A stretch of 64,000 nucleotides of DNA from CAWHJB01 sp963698715 (GTDB taxonomy: Bacteria > Chloroflexota > Anaerolineae > Anaerolineales > UBA4823), in the NCBI GenBank assembly GCA_963698715.1, contig CAVORW010000002.1, positions 62,001 to 126,000 on the forward strand. Reading direction: 5' to 3'. Position numbers and translations under genes: made by a program. Numbering within the stretch: position 1 is the stretch's first letter; each line of letters opens with the position of its first letter. The notes under the pieces are model-generated. The model was given only the letters and a program-made list of their open reading frames with translations, had not been told where the DNA came from and did not search any database. Of the stretch, positions 6,774 to 15,735 are shown piece after piece.

Positions 6774-8105
6774 TCATGGCTGATACACCCTAGTTTCGGG
6801 CTTGAATGCGGCCCATGAAAACCAGAAGTGGTTGATCGATACTACAGGCATAAGCTGCTTGCCTTCCAGCTCCCCAGCAGTTGCCGTACCAAGCACATTC
6901 CACTCGCTCCCGGTTTCTTGATCCACTACGCGCTCATCGACAAGCTGGAAATTTAATTCCAATCCATCTAAAACTCGCGCATAGGCTGCGGCAGAGCCAA
7001 CATCTCGCCCGCTGGCGATCGAACTGGCATCTAAGGCTGAGGCTGTTCCTGCTGTCCAAAAAACTGCGATGGGTTGGCCTCCCACCATGTCGTTCACGAC
7101 CTGCACATCTTCCAATGTTTCGTACGGATAAGCCGCGGCCTCACCATCCAAGTCCACAGTTAATACCCGCGCCACCGGCGGTAATACGCCCGGCGTCTGT
7201 GGGCCATCGTACAGAAATGGGGGGTTATTAACATCATCATAGCCGGCGTAAGGATTCTGGCCATAAGAACGTCTGGTTCCTGTCTCTTGCGAAAGTACCA
7301 GACCATCGGGGTGGGCGGATTTAAATTCTTGCCATGAGATAATTACTGCAGGATAGAATTCGAGCTGTGAACCGGCATATTGACCGGCAATGGCCTCACC
7401 ATTGGCTTGCTGCCACCAGGTCTCTGTCTGGCGGTCGTACATGATTAAGTTGCTATAGCGCAGTCTCCCTGTGGTGCCAAAATCTAACACCTGTCCATCA
7501 AAGGTGCGCACAAACGCAATCGCAGTGTTGCATAACGGGCAAAAGGTCACTGCCAGGGGTAAATCACCAAAAGTGTCATTAACAATCTCGTGCCAGATCA
7601 ATATCTGCAGAGGATAAGCACGCGCAAGCTCCCCAACCTCGGCCAGGATAACCGGTTCAACCGGTTTCAGCCAGCTATCGGCTTCATTAACGTCGACAAA
7701 AACCGGCTCGTCAATGGCAGGAATACCGTCCTTGGGAGGTCCTCCCGATAAAATTTCGCTATAAGAGACTGTATGTTTGCTGAAATCTGTAGAAAATTCC
7801 GAAGCGGCGCCTCGCGGTGGAGATTCTACTGGCAAGTCCGTTGCCAGGGAGGGTTGCTCTGGAGTGGCTTTAGTGACTGCCAGTGTTTCTGTCTCGCGAC
7901 GCTCTGGAGTGGCTTCAGTAACTGCCAGTGTTTCTGTCTCGCGACGCTCTGGAGTGGCTTCAGTAACTGCCGGCGTTGCTGTCGCGCTAATCTCTTCAGT
8001 GGGTTGTTCCTGCTGAGGTGATGTGCCAGTTCCAAGTGCTGGGGCACAAGCCGATAGAAGGAAAACCAACGAAAGGGTCATCCCTAAAATAATATTTGTT
8101 TTCAT
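6774..8105 (-). CDS. DUF3179 domain lipoprotein
   Basis: From the ATG at 8105 (GGAGG 7 bases upstream) the product has a lipoprotein signal ending LVFLLSAC, a Thr/Glu-rich linker with three copies of a 15-residue repeat (around AVTEATPERRETETL) and a C-terminal DUF3179 domain of about 330 residues. Domain hallmarks visible are VTFCPLCNTAIAF, with a CxxC pair, and TGRLRYSNLIMYDRQTETWW. DUF3179 proteins are exported and of unknown function; the CPLC pair may bind metal or haem-related cofactors. An in-frame upstream start at 8153 lacks a ribosome site. It is the last gene of the minus-strand sigma factor/redoxin group. Confidence 0.9.
   Translation of the reverse strand: MKTNIILGMTLSLVFLLSACAPALGTGTSPQQEQPTEEISATATPAVTEATPERRETETLAVTEATPERRETETLAVTKATPEQPSLATDLPVESPPRGAASEFSTDFSKHTVSYSEILSGGPPKDGIPAIDEPVFVDVNEADSWLKPVEPVILAEVGELARAYPLQILIWHEIVNDTFGDLPLAVTFCPLCNTAIAFVRTFDGQVLDFGTTGRLRYSNLIMYDRQTETWWQQANGEAIAGQYAGSQLEFYPAVIISWQEFKSAHPDGLVLSQETGTRRSYGQNPYAGYDDVNNPPFLYDGPQTPGVLPPVARVLTVDLDGEAAAYPYETLEDVQVVNDMVGGQPIAVFWTAGTASALDASSIASGRDVGSAAAYARVLDGLELNFQLVDERVVDQETGSEWNVLGTATAGELEGKQLMPVVSINHFWFSWAAFKPETRVYQP
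7861..7975. repeat. 45-bp tandem repeat inside the DUF3179 gene
   Basis: Two full units (7861-7905, 7906-7950) and a partial third code for the linker repeat. The units are nearly identical at the DNA level, so the copy number may vary between strains. It is in-frame coding repeat, not a CRISPR array. Confidence 0.85.
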
Positions 8106-8159
8106 ACCTGCCTCCAAATCCATATCCGTGCTGGTAATACCGGTAAAAGTCATTAGTTA

Positions 8160-8309
8160 CTAATCCGGTCTCCAAAGCGCTTCCAATTCCCTGAGACGCT
8201 GCAGATGGTGTTCCTGGCAATCCGGGCAGTGGTTGATGTGTTTGAGCAGCTGCTGCCTGATCTCGTCGAGGGGAAATCCATCCAATGCGAGTTCCACAAA
8301 ATTTTCCAT
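8160..8309 (-). CDS. Short zinc-finger (anti-sigma-like) protein, possibly truncated
   Basis: A 49-residue frame with H24-xxx-C28-xx-C31, the HxxxCxxC site of zinc-binding anti-sigma factors. In-frame upstream codons to a stop near 8340 add CDEC, and the combined pattern matches the protein at 10177-10473 (CDE..., then H, C and C at the same spacing). It is either a small stand-alone zinc-finger protein or the tail of a decayed anti-sigma-like gene. It lies between the redoxin remnant and the DUF3179 gene and too short to be certain of its start. Confidence 0.5.
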   Translation of the reverse strand: MENFVELALDGFPLDEIRQQLLKHINHCPDCQEHHLQRLRELEALWRPD

Positions 8310-8332
8310 CACAATAAAGCATTCGTCACAGT

Positions 8333-8660
8333 TTAGTTGGAACTATATTCACGTTCCTCAGACGACATATACAGCCCACTCATTACCCGCCGGAAGAAAA
8401 AATCATGGAGCCTTTGGCAAAAGCTTAGCCGGGTGTCTCTCCCACTATGGTAACGATGGCAGCCTGTCTCGTTGGAGTTGCTTCCGGTGGTGCTGCGGCG
8501 GGACAACAATATGGGCTGGCTCTTGGCTTGTGGGGGCTGCACCGCAGGAAGAGTTCCAAAGGAGATGATCACAATCCTGGTATTCACTTGGCTGAATTCT
8601 TGCTCGTATTGGCACAGAGTAGATCGAAGCATAACCTAAATCAGGCGCGCATACAGAAGA
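8333..8660 (-). pseudogene. Redoxin (AhpC/TSA-like) gene, C-terminal remnant
   Basis: The minus-strand frame from 8632 contains YEQEFSQVNTRIVIISFGT, the second strand-helix unit of an AhpC/TSA-like thioredoxin fold. Upstream the frame is broken by stops around FCMRA, where the PFC-type active site would be expected. The matching N-terminus lies on the other side of the IS1-type element (10024-10161). The gene has therefore lost its frame and was cut by the IS. Confidence 0.5.
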
Positions 8661-8734
8661 GCATTCTTCTTAGCTCGTTGAATCCCTGGCTTATACTATC
8701 GATTGGTGAATTGGGGCGAGAATGTAACTCTTAA

Positions 8735-9966
8735 GGTAGCACTTCAATAAACGGTGGTTAAGGGTTGAAAAAATAAGGGTCCTATGGCATTCTCTTGTGG
8801 TCACCACACCCAAGAGCAAACCAAATGGACCCTCAAACACAATTCTGCCCTAATTGGGCCTGCCCCGCAAGGGGTAAAACCGGTGAAAAGAATATCATCG
8901 TTCATAGCCGGAAGCCCGAACGTTACAAATGTACGGTATGCGGCAAAACCTTCTCGGCAAAGGTTGGCACGCCCTTCTATCGCCTGCACCACTCGGCTGA
9001 TTTGGTCACCATTGTGATGACCTTGATTGCCTTTGGCTGTCCCGTGCAAGCCATCGTCGCCGCTTATGGTTTGGATGAGCGCACGGTGATGGTCTGGCAG
9101 CAGCGATCTGGCGAACATTGTCAGCGAGTTCACACTCATCTGGTTCTGCGGCCCAGGGATTTGATCCACGTTCAACTGGATGAAATCCGGGTCAAAGCCC
9201 AAGGGATGGTGCTGTGGTTGGCGATGGCGGTCATGGTCAGCACGCGACTTTGGCTGGGAGCCTCGGTCAATCAACACCGAAACGAAGGCTTGATCAGCGC
9301 GATCGTTCAGCTCGTTCGAGAGACTGCCCTGGCTCGCCCGCTATTGATCTGCGTCGATGGGCTGCGCACTTACATATCAGCTATCCAGACCGTCTTTCGC
9401 AGCCCATTACCCGCCCGAACCAGAGGCCGTCGCCGAATGATTGCCTGGCCAGACATTCACATCGGACGGGTGATCAAGCAATATCAAGGCAAGCGAGTAG
9501 TAGATGTCATCCGCCGCATGGCGCAAGGCTCGGAAAAAGCAGCCAAGGCGTTGCTGGCTAAGAGCCAGGGCGGGACGAAGCTCAATACCGCCTACATTGA
9601 ACGGCTAAATGCCACCTTCCGTTCTCGCCTTGCCAGCCTGGCTCGCCGCAGTCGCGCCTTGCTCAAGAACCCAGAGACGCTCACGCCCTTGGTGTATCTG
9701 ATGGGCAGCGTCTACAACTTCTGTAGCGAGCATAAGAGCTTGCGTTTGAAGCTGTGGGTCGGTGATCGGGGCTTTCGTTGGGTGCAGCGTACCCCAGCGA
9801 TGGCTGCCGGGATCACCGATCACTGTTGGAGTGTTAAGGAGCTACTTCAATTTCGAGTGCCAATTCCGGCCTGGGAGCCGCCCAAGCACCGTGGCAGGCG
9901 TTCCGCAGCCGAAAAGGCGCTTATTGAAAGGTGGTGTTCATGACCACCGTATTATGTGGAGCTACC
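8735..9966 (+). mobile_element. IS1-type insertion sequence with 8-9 bp target duplication
   Basis: The terminal repeats are 8735-8760 and 9941-9966; both begin GGTAGC and share the inner CGGTGGT, about 18 of 26 positions matching. The flanks carry a direct repeat ACTCTTAA at 8727-8734 and 9967-9974 (9 bases if the adjacent G is counted), the duplication size known for IS1. The intact duplication indicates a recent single insertion. It splits the redoxin-like gene of the sigma-factor operon. Confidence 0.88.
8825..9943 (+). CDS. IS1-family-like transposase
   Basis: 372 residues from the ATG at 8825. An N-terminal zinc finger (CPNWACPARG, later CTVCGKTF) is followed by a helix-turn-helix (GCPVQAIVAAYGLDERTVMVW) and a DDE core: VQLDEIRVK (first Asp), ICVDGLRTYISAI (second Asp) and TAYIERLNATFRSRLASLARRSRA (Glu, with the basic helix typical of IS1 InsB). 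The reading frame is single, without the InsA/InsB frameshift of classical IS1, as in archaeal and chloroflexal IS1 relatives. It occupies almost the whole element and is intact, so the element may be active. An upstream in-frame start at 8795 is less likely. Confidence 0.9.
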   Translation: MDPQTQFCPNWACPARGKTGEKNIIVHSRKPERYKCTVCGKTFSAKVGTPFYRLHHSADLVTIVMTLIAFGCPVQAIVAAYGLDERTVMVWQQRSGEHCQRVHTHLVLRPRDLIHVQLDEIRVKAQGMVLWLAMAVMVSTRLWLGASVNQHRNEGLISAIVQLVRETALARPLLICVDGLRTYISAIQTVFRSPLPARTRGRRRMIAWPDIHIGRVIKQYQGKRVVDVIRRMAQGSEKAAKALLAKSQGGTKLNTAYIERLNATFRSRLASLARRSRALLKNPETLTPLVYLMGSVYNFCSEHKSLRLKLWVGDRGFRWVQRTPAMAAGITDHCWSVKELLQFRVPIPAWEPPKHRGRRSAAEKALIERWCS

Positions 9967-10023
9967 ACTCTTAAGTGAGTTTAGCGTAATTAAGGTAAAT
10001 GATCTGCAGTAAGGACGTCTCTT

Positions 10024-10161
10024 TTACCCTAAATCCCAGAGTGGGAAATCTGGCGCTGGCGCGCCTAATACCGGGCTGGCATTAAAATTCATCCACGGCT
10101 CAAATTTAGCTGGGATAAATTCATCGTAATTGTAGCGAGCAATCAAATCAAAATCAGACAA
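10024..10161 (-). pseudogene. Redoxin gene, N-terminal remnant
   Basis: The minus-strand frame from TTG 10161 (AAAGGA 5 bases upstream) ends SPVLGAPAPDFPLWDLG, the typical start of an AhpC/TSA or redoxin domain (GxxAPDFxL). It stops at 10024. A one-base shift continues as GKRDVLTADHLP before a further stop, and the IS1-type element follows at 9966. The gene is directly behind the anti-sigma-like gene (15 bases), so it was once part of that operon. Confidence 0.55.
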
Positions 10162-10176
10162 GATATTCCTTTAAAT

Positions 10177-10473
10177 TTATGCACTAAACTCTGATGAAGC
10201 TTCGATAATCCGAGCCAAAGCTTCGTATTCCTCATGGCAATCCCGGCATCTGTCGAGATGCTTTTTTACCAGGGGAAGAAGAACAGCAAGATCTTCACCT
10301 CTGGCCTCACACTCAACGTACTGGTCGAGCAAATCAAATACCTCATCACATGGTATCTCGACATCATCAGTGTTTTCCACCATCTGAAGCAGCTTGCCCA
10401 AGATTGCCGAATCCTGACGCGAAATCTGACTCCGGTTGCAATGTACGTTTTCCGGGCCACAAACGTCTGACAA
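10177..10473 (-). CDS. Zinc-finger anti-sigma-like protein
   Basis: 98 residues, no membrane helix. H72-xxx-C76-xx-C79 and the preceding CDE at 42-44 match the zinc-binding anti-sigma fold. It follows the ECF sigma gene by 66 bases on the same strand, the standard place for a cognate anti-sigma factor. It is expected to hold the sigma factor inactive in the cytoplasm and release it on a redox signal through the zinc thiolates. The redoxin remnant behind it supports a thiol-stress theme. The start at 10473 is the first in-frame start, but a downstream ATG (residue 31) is possible. Confidence 0.75.
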   Translation of the reverse strand: MSDVCGPENVHCNRSQISRQDSAILGKLLQMVENTDDVEIPCDEVFDLLDQYVECEARGEDLAVLLPLVKKHLDRCRDCHEEYEALARIIEASSEFSA

Positions 10474-10539
10474 GTTTCTGGAAAAAATTATTTTCGCTCA
10501 TACTCTCTCTGTTCCAGGACGGCTCGAACCAGCAAAATC

Positions 10540-11184
10540 TTACCTGGTTTCAAAAACTGCCAAAATATCTTCCGGGTTAAGCCCTTCCTGCGCCAGCCGG
10601 CGTTTAAGGCGTAAGCGGGCATCATGCATCAGCTTATAAAGAGCATTCCGTTTGGTGCCCATGCGGCGAGCCACTTCTTCGAGCGGCATTCCTTTGATCG
10701 CAACCGCTATCATTGCCCGGCGCTGTTTTTCTGTCAATTCTTCCATAATCATCCGCTGCACCGTTTTCATCAGATCAGCGCCCTCCACGATCTGTTCCGG
10801 CGTAACTGTATCTGGATCAACCAATAATTGAACAAATGAAGGGCTGTTCTCACCAGCTACAAGATTGTCGAGAGAGATATTCTCCCAGCGCTTACGGCGC
10901 AGCTCGGTCAGGGCGATCCGCACTGCAATCTTATGGACCCAGGTCGTAAACTGGCTGCGTCCTTCAAAAGTATCCAGGCGGTCTAAAACGCGCAAGAGGG
11001 TATCTTGAGCGACTTCGTCTGAAAGAGACGAAAAGCGCGGATCTGTGGTTGGGAGCCATTTATTCAGCGCGTAGGGTAATCCGGTCAGGATTACCTGCCG
11101 CAAGTCAGCCAGAGCTGATTCGCGCGGAGCGCCTTCAGCCCGGAGATCATTCAGCCATTGTTCATTGGTTCGCTTGAGCATCAA
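10540..11184 (-). CDS. ECF-type RNA polymerase sigma factor
   Basis: 214 residues. Region 2 covers about residues 25-100 (SLSDEVAQDTLLRVLDRLDTF and RSQFTTWVHKIAVRIALTELRR) and region 4 about 135-195, with the helix-turn-helix MPLEEVARRMGTKRNALYKLMHDAR. No region 1 or 3 is present, as in ECF factors. It directs RNA polymerase to its own set of promoters and is probably controlled by the zinc-finger protein at 10177. ECF/anti-sigma pairs usually control their own operon, here the former redoxin and DUF3179 genes. Confidence 0.93.
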   Translation of the reverse strand: MMLKRTNEQWLNDLRAEGAPRESALADLRQVILTGLPYALNKWLPTTDPRFSSLSDEVAQDTLLRVLDRLDTFEGRSQFTTWVHKIAVRIALTELRRKRWENISLDNLVAGENSPSFVQLLVDPDTVTPEQIVEGADLMKTVQRMIMEELTEKQRRAMIAVAIKGMPLEEVARRMGTKRNALYKLMHDARLRLKRRLAQEGLNPEDILAVFETR

Positions 11185-11449
11185 GTAGGATTATACATCA
11201 GGATAGGTGTAAGATCTCGGAGATAGGCGTTGTCCAGACAAATGGCACATGGGTCTTGCAAGCTCAATTATCCTGGGTGATTCACGACCGAGTTGTCGAT
11301 CATAAGAATGCAACACCTAAATCGAAAGGTAAACGAATGGTAAAAGCTGTCTGGCATTACCCCAAACCCAGCAAACTCGCCGAGAAAATCCACAATTATG
11401 TAACCTTCTGGCGAGGGGTAAATATTTGCGAAAGCCAGGGAGAGTGAGC

Positions 11450-12157
11450 ATGCTGATCCCCTTCATCTCCACTGAGCAGATGGTCGCAGTCGACCGGCTG
11501 ATGATCGAAGAATACGGTATCGAACTGATCCAGATGATGGAGAACGCCGGAAGAAATCTGGCCGAGTTGGGCAGACGTCTGCTGGATGGTGACGTACGAG
11601 CCAAACGGATCGCTGTGCTCTGCGGGGCCGGTAACAACGGCGGCGGCGGCATGGTAGCTGCCCGTCATTTACACAACGGGGGTGCAGAATTAGCGCTTAA
11701 ATTATTCGCCGCTCCCGAGCAACTAAAGAACGTTCCCGCCCACCAATTCCGAATTTTGAAAGCAATGGGAATCGCGGACACAGAGACGATTGACCTGGAC
11801 ACGGTCGATCTGGTTATCGATGCGATGATCGGGTATGGAATATCCGGCAACCCGCGCGGGATTATTGCGGATTGGATCCAGCGTGTCAATGAAGCGGGTC
11901 GCATCGTTCTGGCTTTGGACACGCCATCCGGGTTGAATACAACCACCGGCGTCCCTGGTAATCCATGCATTGGCGCGACTGCCACGATGACGCTGGCGCT
12001 TCCAAAGATTGGATTACGGACACCCGATGCTGCAGTCTATGTGGGAGACCTGTACCTGGCGGATATCAGTGTTCCACCCCAACTATACGCCCGGATGGGG
12101 GTGGAAATACCACCTATTTTTTTTCACCACACGATTGTAAAAATCCCAGAAGAATGA
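11450..12157 (+). CDS. nnrE: NAD(P)H-hydrate epimerase (YjeF N-terminal domain)
   Basis: 235 residues from the ATG at 11450 (GGGAG upstream). It has a Rossmann-like YjeF_N fold, with MIEEYGIELIQMMENAGRN at the N-terminus, the nucleotide-binding LCGAGNNGGGGMVAARHL, and LDTPSGLNTTTG. The enzyme interconverts the R and S forms of damaged, hydrated NAD(P)H so that the dehydratase can repair it. In many bacteria it is fused to the ADP-dependent dehydratase NnrD; here only the epimerase half is present and the size fits stand-alone NnrE. It is divergently placed from the sigma-factor operon and seems to be a single-gene unit. An alternative TTG start at 11426 is less likely. Confidence 0.88.
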   Translation: MLIPFISTEQMVAVDRLMIEEYGIELIQMMENAGRNLAELGRRLLDGDVRAKRIAVLCGAGNNGGGGMVAARHLHNGGAELALKLFAAPEQLKNVPAHQFRILKAMGIADTETIDLDTVDLVIDAMIGYGISGNPRGIIADWIQRVNEAGRIVLALDTPSGLNTTTGVPGNPCIGATATMTLALPKIGLRTPDAAVYVGDLYLADISVPPQLYARMGVEIPPIFFHHTIVKIPEE

Positions 12158-12234
12158 AAGGCCAGCGCCCCATCATCTGGTGGTCACGAACACCAGCGTA
12201 TTCAATGAAAATAATTGCCCCATCAAAGAGGCAT

Positions 12235-12801
12235 TCAAGGCCGGAAGGGACGCGCTCCAATCCCGGCAGCAGCCGCGCGGATCGCTTCATCAACTACCGG
12301 CCATAGCGCCAATTCTTCAAAAACAAAGATGTCAAGCGCAACAAAGTCTTTAGCGGGGTTAACCCTCCAAAAGAGCGTCTTCGGCGCGACGTAGATCCGA
12401 ACCATGAAGAAGGCGGCGCTCTCCCAGGTGATGGCTTGCGCTCTTATAAAGTCGCCCTGTTCGTTGAGCTGCAGGCACTGGTCGCCGGTTGCCATCAGGG
12501 TTTGGACTGCTTCGCAGCGCATGCTCTGGATGCTTGTGTCGGAAGGATCTGGTTCTAACACTACCCGTCCAAAGACAGGGTAACCCGCCTGCAGCAACTG
12601 GGAGTTCTCGAGCTGGGATGCAATGGTTGTGACAAGTTGGTTGGAAACCTCCCCAACCTCAACTTTGTCGCTGCGGAGCAAGAAGGTATGGCTCTCATCC
12701 GGCAGAGAGCCCACGCACGAAGGCAAGAGCAGCATCAGTCCAAGCATAAGTAGACCGGATTTGCAAATCTTGATCACCAGCAAAATTCTCCTTGCCCGCA
12801 A
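12235..12801 (-). CDS. Lipoprotein of unknown function
   Basis: 188 residues with a lipoprotein signal (positive start, hydrophobic stretch, lipobox LLPSC near residue 29). The mature part has no family motif that can be recognised. It contains a likely disulphide pair (RCEAVQ and DQCLQL) and a mixed alpha/beta pattern. It converges with NnrE, with a 77-base gap. It is likely exported and anchored to the outer face of the cell membrane. Confidence 0.6.
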   Translation of the reverse strand: MRARRILLVIKICKSGLLMLGLMLLLPSCVGSLPDESHTFLLRSDKVEVGEVSNQLVTTIASQLENSQLLQAGYPVFGRVVLEPDPSDTSIQSMRCEAVQTLMATGDQCLQLNEQGDFIRAQAITWESAAFFMVRIYVAPKTLFWRVNPAKDFVALDIFVFEELALWPVVDEAIRAAAAGIGARPFRP

Positions 12802-12874
12802 TTTTTACTAAGCCAATCACAATACCTTAAGTGGCTCTCTCACTAAATACTTTGCATACATAAGAAGTATGTTT

Positions 12875-12915
12875 GGTGTTGAGTTTGGGCGGTGTAGCCG
12901 CCCAAACTCAACACC
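12875..12915. repeat. 18-bp perfect palindrome without T tract
   Basis: Arms 12875-12892 and 12898-12915 (starting GGTGTTGAGTTTGGGCGG) with loop TGTAG. It lies in the gene-free stretch 12802-13151 between two minus-strand lipoprotein genes. No T run follows on either strand. It resembles the hairpins at 23324, 46737, 51658 and 58360 in form but not in sequence. The rest of the gap shows nothing. Confidence 0.8.
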
Positions 12916-13151
12916 CACATTCCTTCCGACTTTTCGAATAGATACTAATAGTAACCAGCGAGAGCTACCTTAACAGGCCCGTAAATAGCAAAATTAAACC
13001 GTATGGCTAGAGGCGCGGTCTGTGATTCGTAAAGCCCATTGCAAAGATTTGAGTGTAGTTATCTGGGGCCGGCAATTGATAGCCGTGATGCTAGAAGCTG
13101 ACCATCGCCGGAGACCAGTTTACGCCGGTTTTGCCAAATGCCAGGTTGAGA

Positions 13152-13589
13152 TCAGGGCGTAACCCCGCAGGACTGGTAGGGCCATAGTGAAGACATAGTC
13201 ATAAGTGGAGCAGACTCCCAGCTGGCCTCGTCACTTACCCTGCTCATAAACCACAATATCGTGTCCAATTTAGCAGAGTCGGTCTCTTTACCAGACAGCT
13301 CCGTTTCTACGCACCAGACCTCCATGGATGTAGGCCAATCAGCAGCAGCCTCCAGAAGGATTTTGCCTGGCCACGCTCGTACAATTTTGAGGTCATGCGT
13401 AGTGCTGCCGGGCAGCGAATACCAATACGCCTCGAGTTCGTCGATGGCGTTCTCAGGAATCTGCGGTTGAACAGTGCAGGCGCCGAAAAGCAGGAGCATC
13501 TCCAAGCAGCACAGCAGCAGGGTAATCTTCGACGGAGGCGTCAGCCATCGACCCGTTTTCATGTGTTTTTCCAGAAGCGTTCCCTCCAA
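13152..13589 (-). CDS. Small lipoprotein of unknown function
   Basis: 145 residues; the likely start is the ATG at 13562 (MKTGRW), since the first nine residues of the longer frame lack a purpose. The lipobox is LLFGAC, after a hydrophobic stretch. The mature part of about 100 residues has no recognised motif. It is similar in layout to the gene at 12235 and shares its strand. Both are probably exported. The upstream stretch 13590-13881 holds no gene; it contains the promoter region of the plus-strand HD-GYP gene. Confidence 0.5.
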   Translation of the reverse strand: MEGTLLEKHMKTGRWLTPPSKITLLLCCLEMLLLFGACTVQPQIPENAIDELEAYWYSLPGSTTHDLKIVRAWPGKILLEAAADWPTSMEVWCVETELSGKETDSAKLDTILWFMSRVSDEASWESAPLMTMSSLWPYQSCGVTP

Positions 13590-13881
13590 TCATCATTATA
13601 GTAATCTCACCCTGACTGTCAGCCACTGATTGCCGTTTTTCTTAAGCTGGGCATCCAGACGAAAGTGGATATCTTAAGATTCTTATCAGCGGCAAAATGA
13701 GGAGTTTAGGCACAAAATTCCGATAAAAAACCAATGGCTGATAGCGACGGAAAGGCAGCCCAAATCCGGTCTTTTGAACCATCCTCTATCTGTACACGGT
13801 CTTTACTGCAGTACTAGATATTCTATCAACATTGTAGGTGGTTTATTATAGACAAATAATGTTTACATTACTAAAATTAGT

Positions 13882-15714
13882 TTGAGCAAATGTCATCCCT
13901 TTCGCCCACAAATCCTCAGTTCAGAAGGCGCAACAGACTACACAATTATGGTAGATCAATCCGTAACTGTAAATAAAGACCGGCCAATATTCCCACATCC
14001 ACACGCCTCAGCAACGGAAATGCCGCAAGTCCGGATGCCTATCCGCGTTAAGATTACGCTGCCTTTTTTAATATTGGCGATTTTTATGGCCGCTGGTGCG
14101 GCTTACGTCATCACTCAGATCGTCTTCGATACAATCGAGGAGCGTTTCACCAACCAGCTTATCGAGGCTGGCAAGCTAGCCTCTGAATGGATGGTAAGGG
14201 AAGAACAGTCCCGTCTAGAGACACTGAGAGAATTAAAGAATGTGAATGGCGTTGTGGAAGCGATCCGAGCGGGAGATGCGGAAAGCTTCCGCGAGCTGAC
14301 ATTTGGCATAACCATAAACCGGCAGGAGGGAGCGGTTGAATTCCTGGATGTTGCAGGCCGCCACGTACTGGCCATGCGACACCGGCAGGGTGGAAATATC
14401 GAAGAATATGAATATTTGACGGGGGGAGACCCTGAATTTTTAAGCTGGAATTTCATCAACAATATCTATAGTGGCAAAGTCGATCGGGCAGGGGATAAAT
14501 ACGCCGGTGTGGTGCGCGCCAAATGGGGCGATTACTTTTACGTGGCTGGGCCGGTTTATGACCAGGAAAACCAATTTGTGGGCGTCGTTCTCGTTGGTAA
14601 GACCCTTTCTTCCTTATTGGATGAAATGCGGCGGAAGACTTTGGCGCATATTACGCTCTATGATTTCGATGGTCAGGCAATTGCCTCAACCTTTATCGAT
14701 CAGCCATCATTGCTGCAATCTGAGGCAGATACCATCGTTGCCCGGCAGGATGAAGGCTCAGTCAAGAGGGACCTTGAAACGGTCCGGGATATCGACGTTG
14801 CCAATCTCGATTATGCTGAATTGTTGGGACCATGGGAAGTGCGCGATGATGCCGACTTAGGGATTCTTGGAACCTCTTTAATTAAAAACTTTTACATCAG
14901 CCCAAGTTCGCCAACCCGGATCCAAATTTCCTTGCTCGTTGCCCTCACCTTGTTTCTGGTGATCTTGATGGGCGTAATCCTGGCGCGCTACATCACCCAG
15001 CCGCTTCTTGGCCTTGTAAAGGCCTCAACAGAAGTCGCTCACGGGAACCTTTCCATCCAGGTCGATCCAAAAAGCGGGGACGAAGTCGCAGTTTTGACAG
15101 ATACTTTTAATAAGATGGTGAAGAACCTCAAAAAATCACAGGTTGATCTGATCGATGCCTACGACACTACTTTGGAAGGTTGGGCCAAAGCGGTGGAATT
15201 GCGAGAAAAAGAGACCGGCGAACATACCCGCCGGGTTGCCAAGATGACGGTACGCCTGGCTGAGATCGTGGGGATTAGTGAAACGGAAATGCCCCATGTT
15301 AGAAGGGGCGCTCTGCTGCATGATATCGGCAAAATTGGCGTCCCAGACTCAATCCTGCTCAAACCCGGAAAGTTGGACGAAGAGGAATGGACAATTATGC
15401 GTAAGCACCCGGAATTTGCTTACGATATGATTTGGCAAATCGAATTCTTACGCCCGGCAATTGACATTCCTTACTGCCACCATGAAAAATGGAATGGGTC
15501 AGGTTATCCGAGAGGACTGGATCATGAGGAAATCCCCCTTCCGGCGCGAATATTTGCGGTCGTGGACGTGTGGGATGCACTGACCTCGGATCGGCCATAC
15601 CGGAAAGCCATGCCCAGAGAACAGGTGCTTGAACTGATCCAGAAGGACAGTGGCAGCCACTTTGATCCAAAAATTGTAGATGCTTTTATGGCGATGATGG
15701 CCGACCACAGCTAG
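13882..15714 (+). CDS. Membrane receptor with HAMP and HD-GYP domains (c-di-GMP phosphodiesterase)
   Basis: 610 residues from TTG 13882; an ATG at 13948 would still keep every domain. Domains in order: TM helix at about 55-77, an extracellular sensor of the double-Cache type (about 78-350, with WGDYFYVAGPVYD), TM helix at about 357-378, HAMP (about 380-430) and HD-GYP (about 440-605). The catalytic residues are present: H480-D481 (LLHDIGKIG), H533-H534 and G541-Y542-P543. It should bind an external ligand and hydrolyse c-di-GMP, with effects on adhesion or motility. The next gene follows 21 bases later, so the Thr/Pro-repeat membrane protein is its likely partner. Confidence 0.93.
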   Translation: MSKCHPFRPQILSSEGATDYTIMVDQSVTVNKDRPIFPHPHASATEMPQVRMPIRVKITLPFLILAIFMAAGAAYVITQIVFDTIEERFTNQLIEAGKLASEWMVREEQSRLETLRELKNVNGVVEAIRAGDAESFRELTFGITINRQEGAVEFLDVAGRHVLAMRHRQGGNIEEYEYLTGGDPEFLSWNFINNIYSGKVDRAGDKYAGVVRAKWGDYFYVAGPVYDQENQFVGVVLVGKTLSSLLDEMRRKTLAHITLYDFDGQAIASTFIDQPSLLQSEADTIVARQDEGSVKRDLETVRDIDVANLDYAELLGPWEVRDDADLGILGTSLIKNFYISPSSPTRIQISLLVALTLFLVILMGVILARYITQPLLGLVKASTEVAHGNLSIQVDPKSGDEVAVLTDTFNKMVKNLKKSQVDLIDAYDTTLEGWAKAVELREKETGEHTRRVAKMTVRLAEIVGISETEMPHVRRGALLHDIGKIGVPDSILLKPGKLDEEEWTIMRKHPEFAYDMIWQIEFLRPAIDIPYCHHEKWNGSGYPRGLDHEEIPLPARIFAVVDVWDALTSDRPYRKAMPREQVLELIQKDSGSHFDPKIVDAFMAMMADHS

Positions 15715-15735
15715 TTTTTATCGGAGAAAGAATCG

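Noticed and set aside
7861..7975. Possible CRISPR or intergenic repeat
   Set aside because: It is a 45-base in-frame coding repeat of a lipoprotein linker.
8447..8734. 95-codon plus-strand ORF left of the IS1-type element
   Set aside because: It lies opposite the redoxin remnant, and ends at the IS border by chance.
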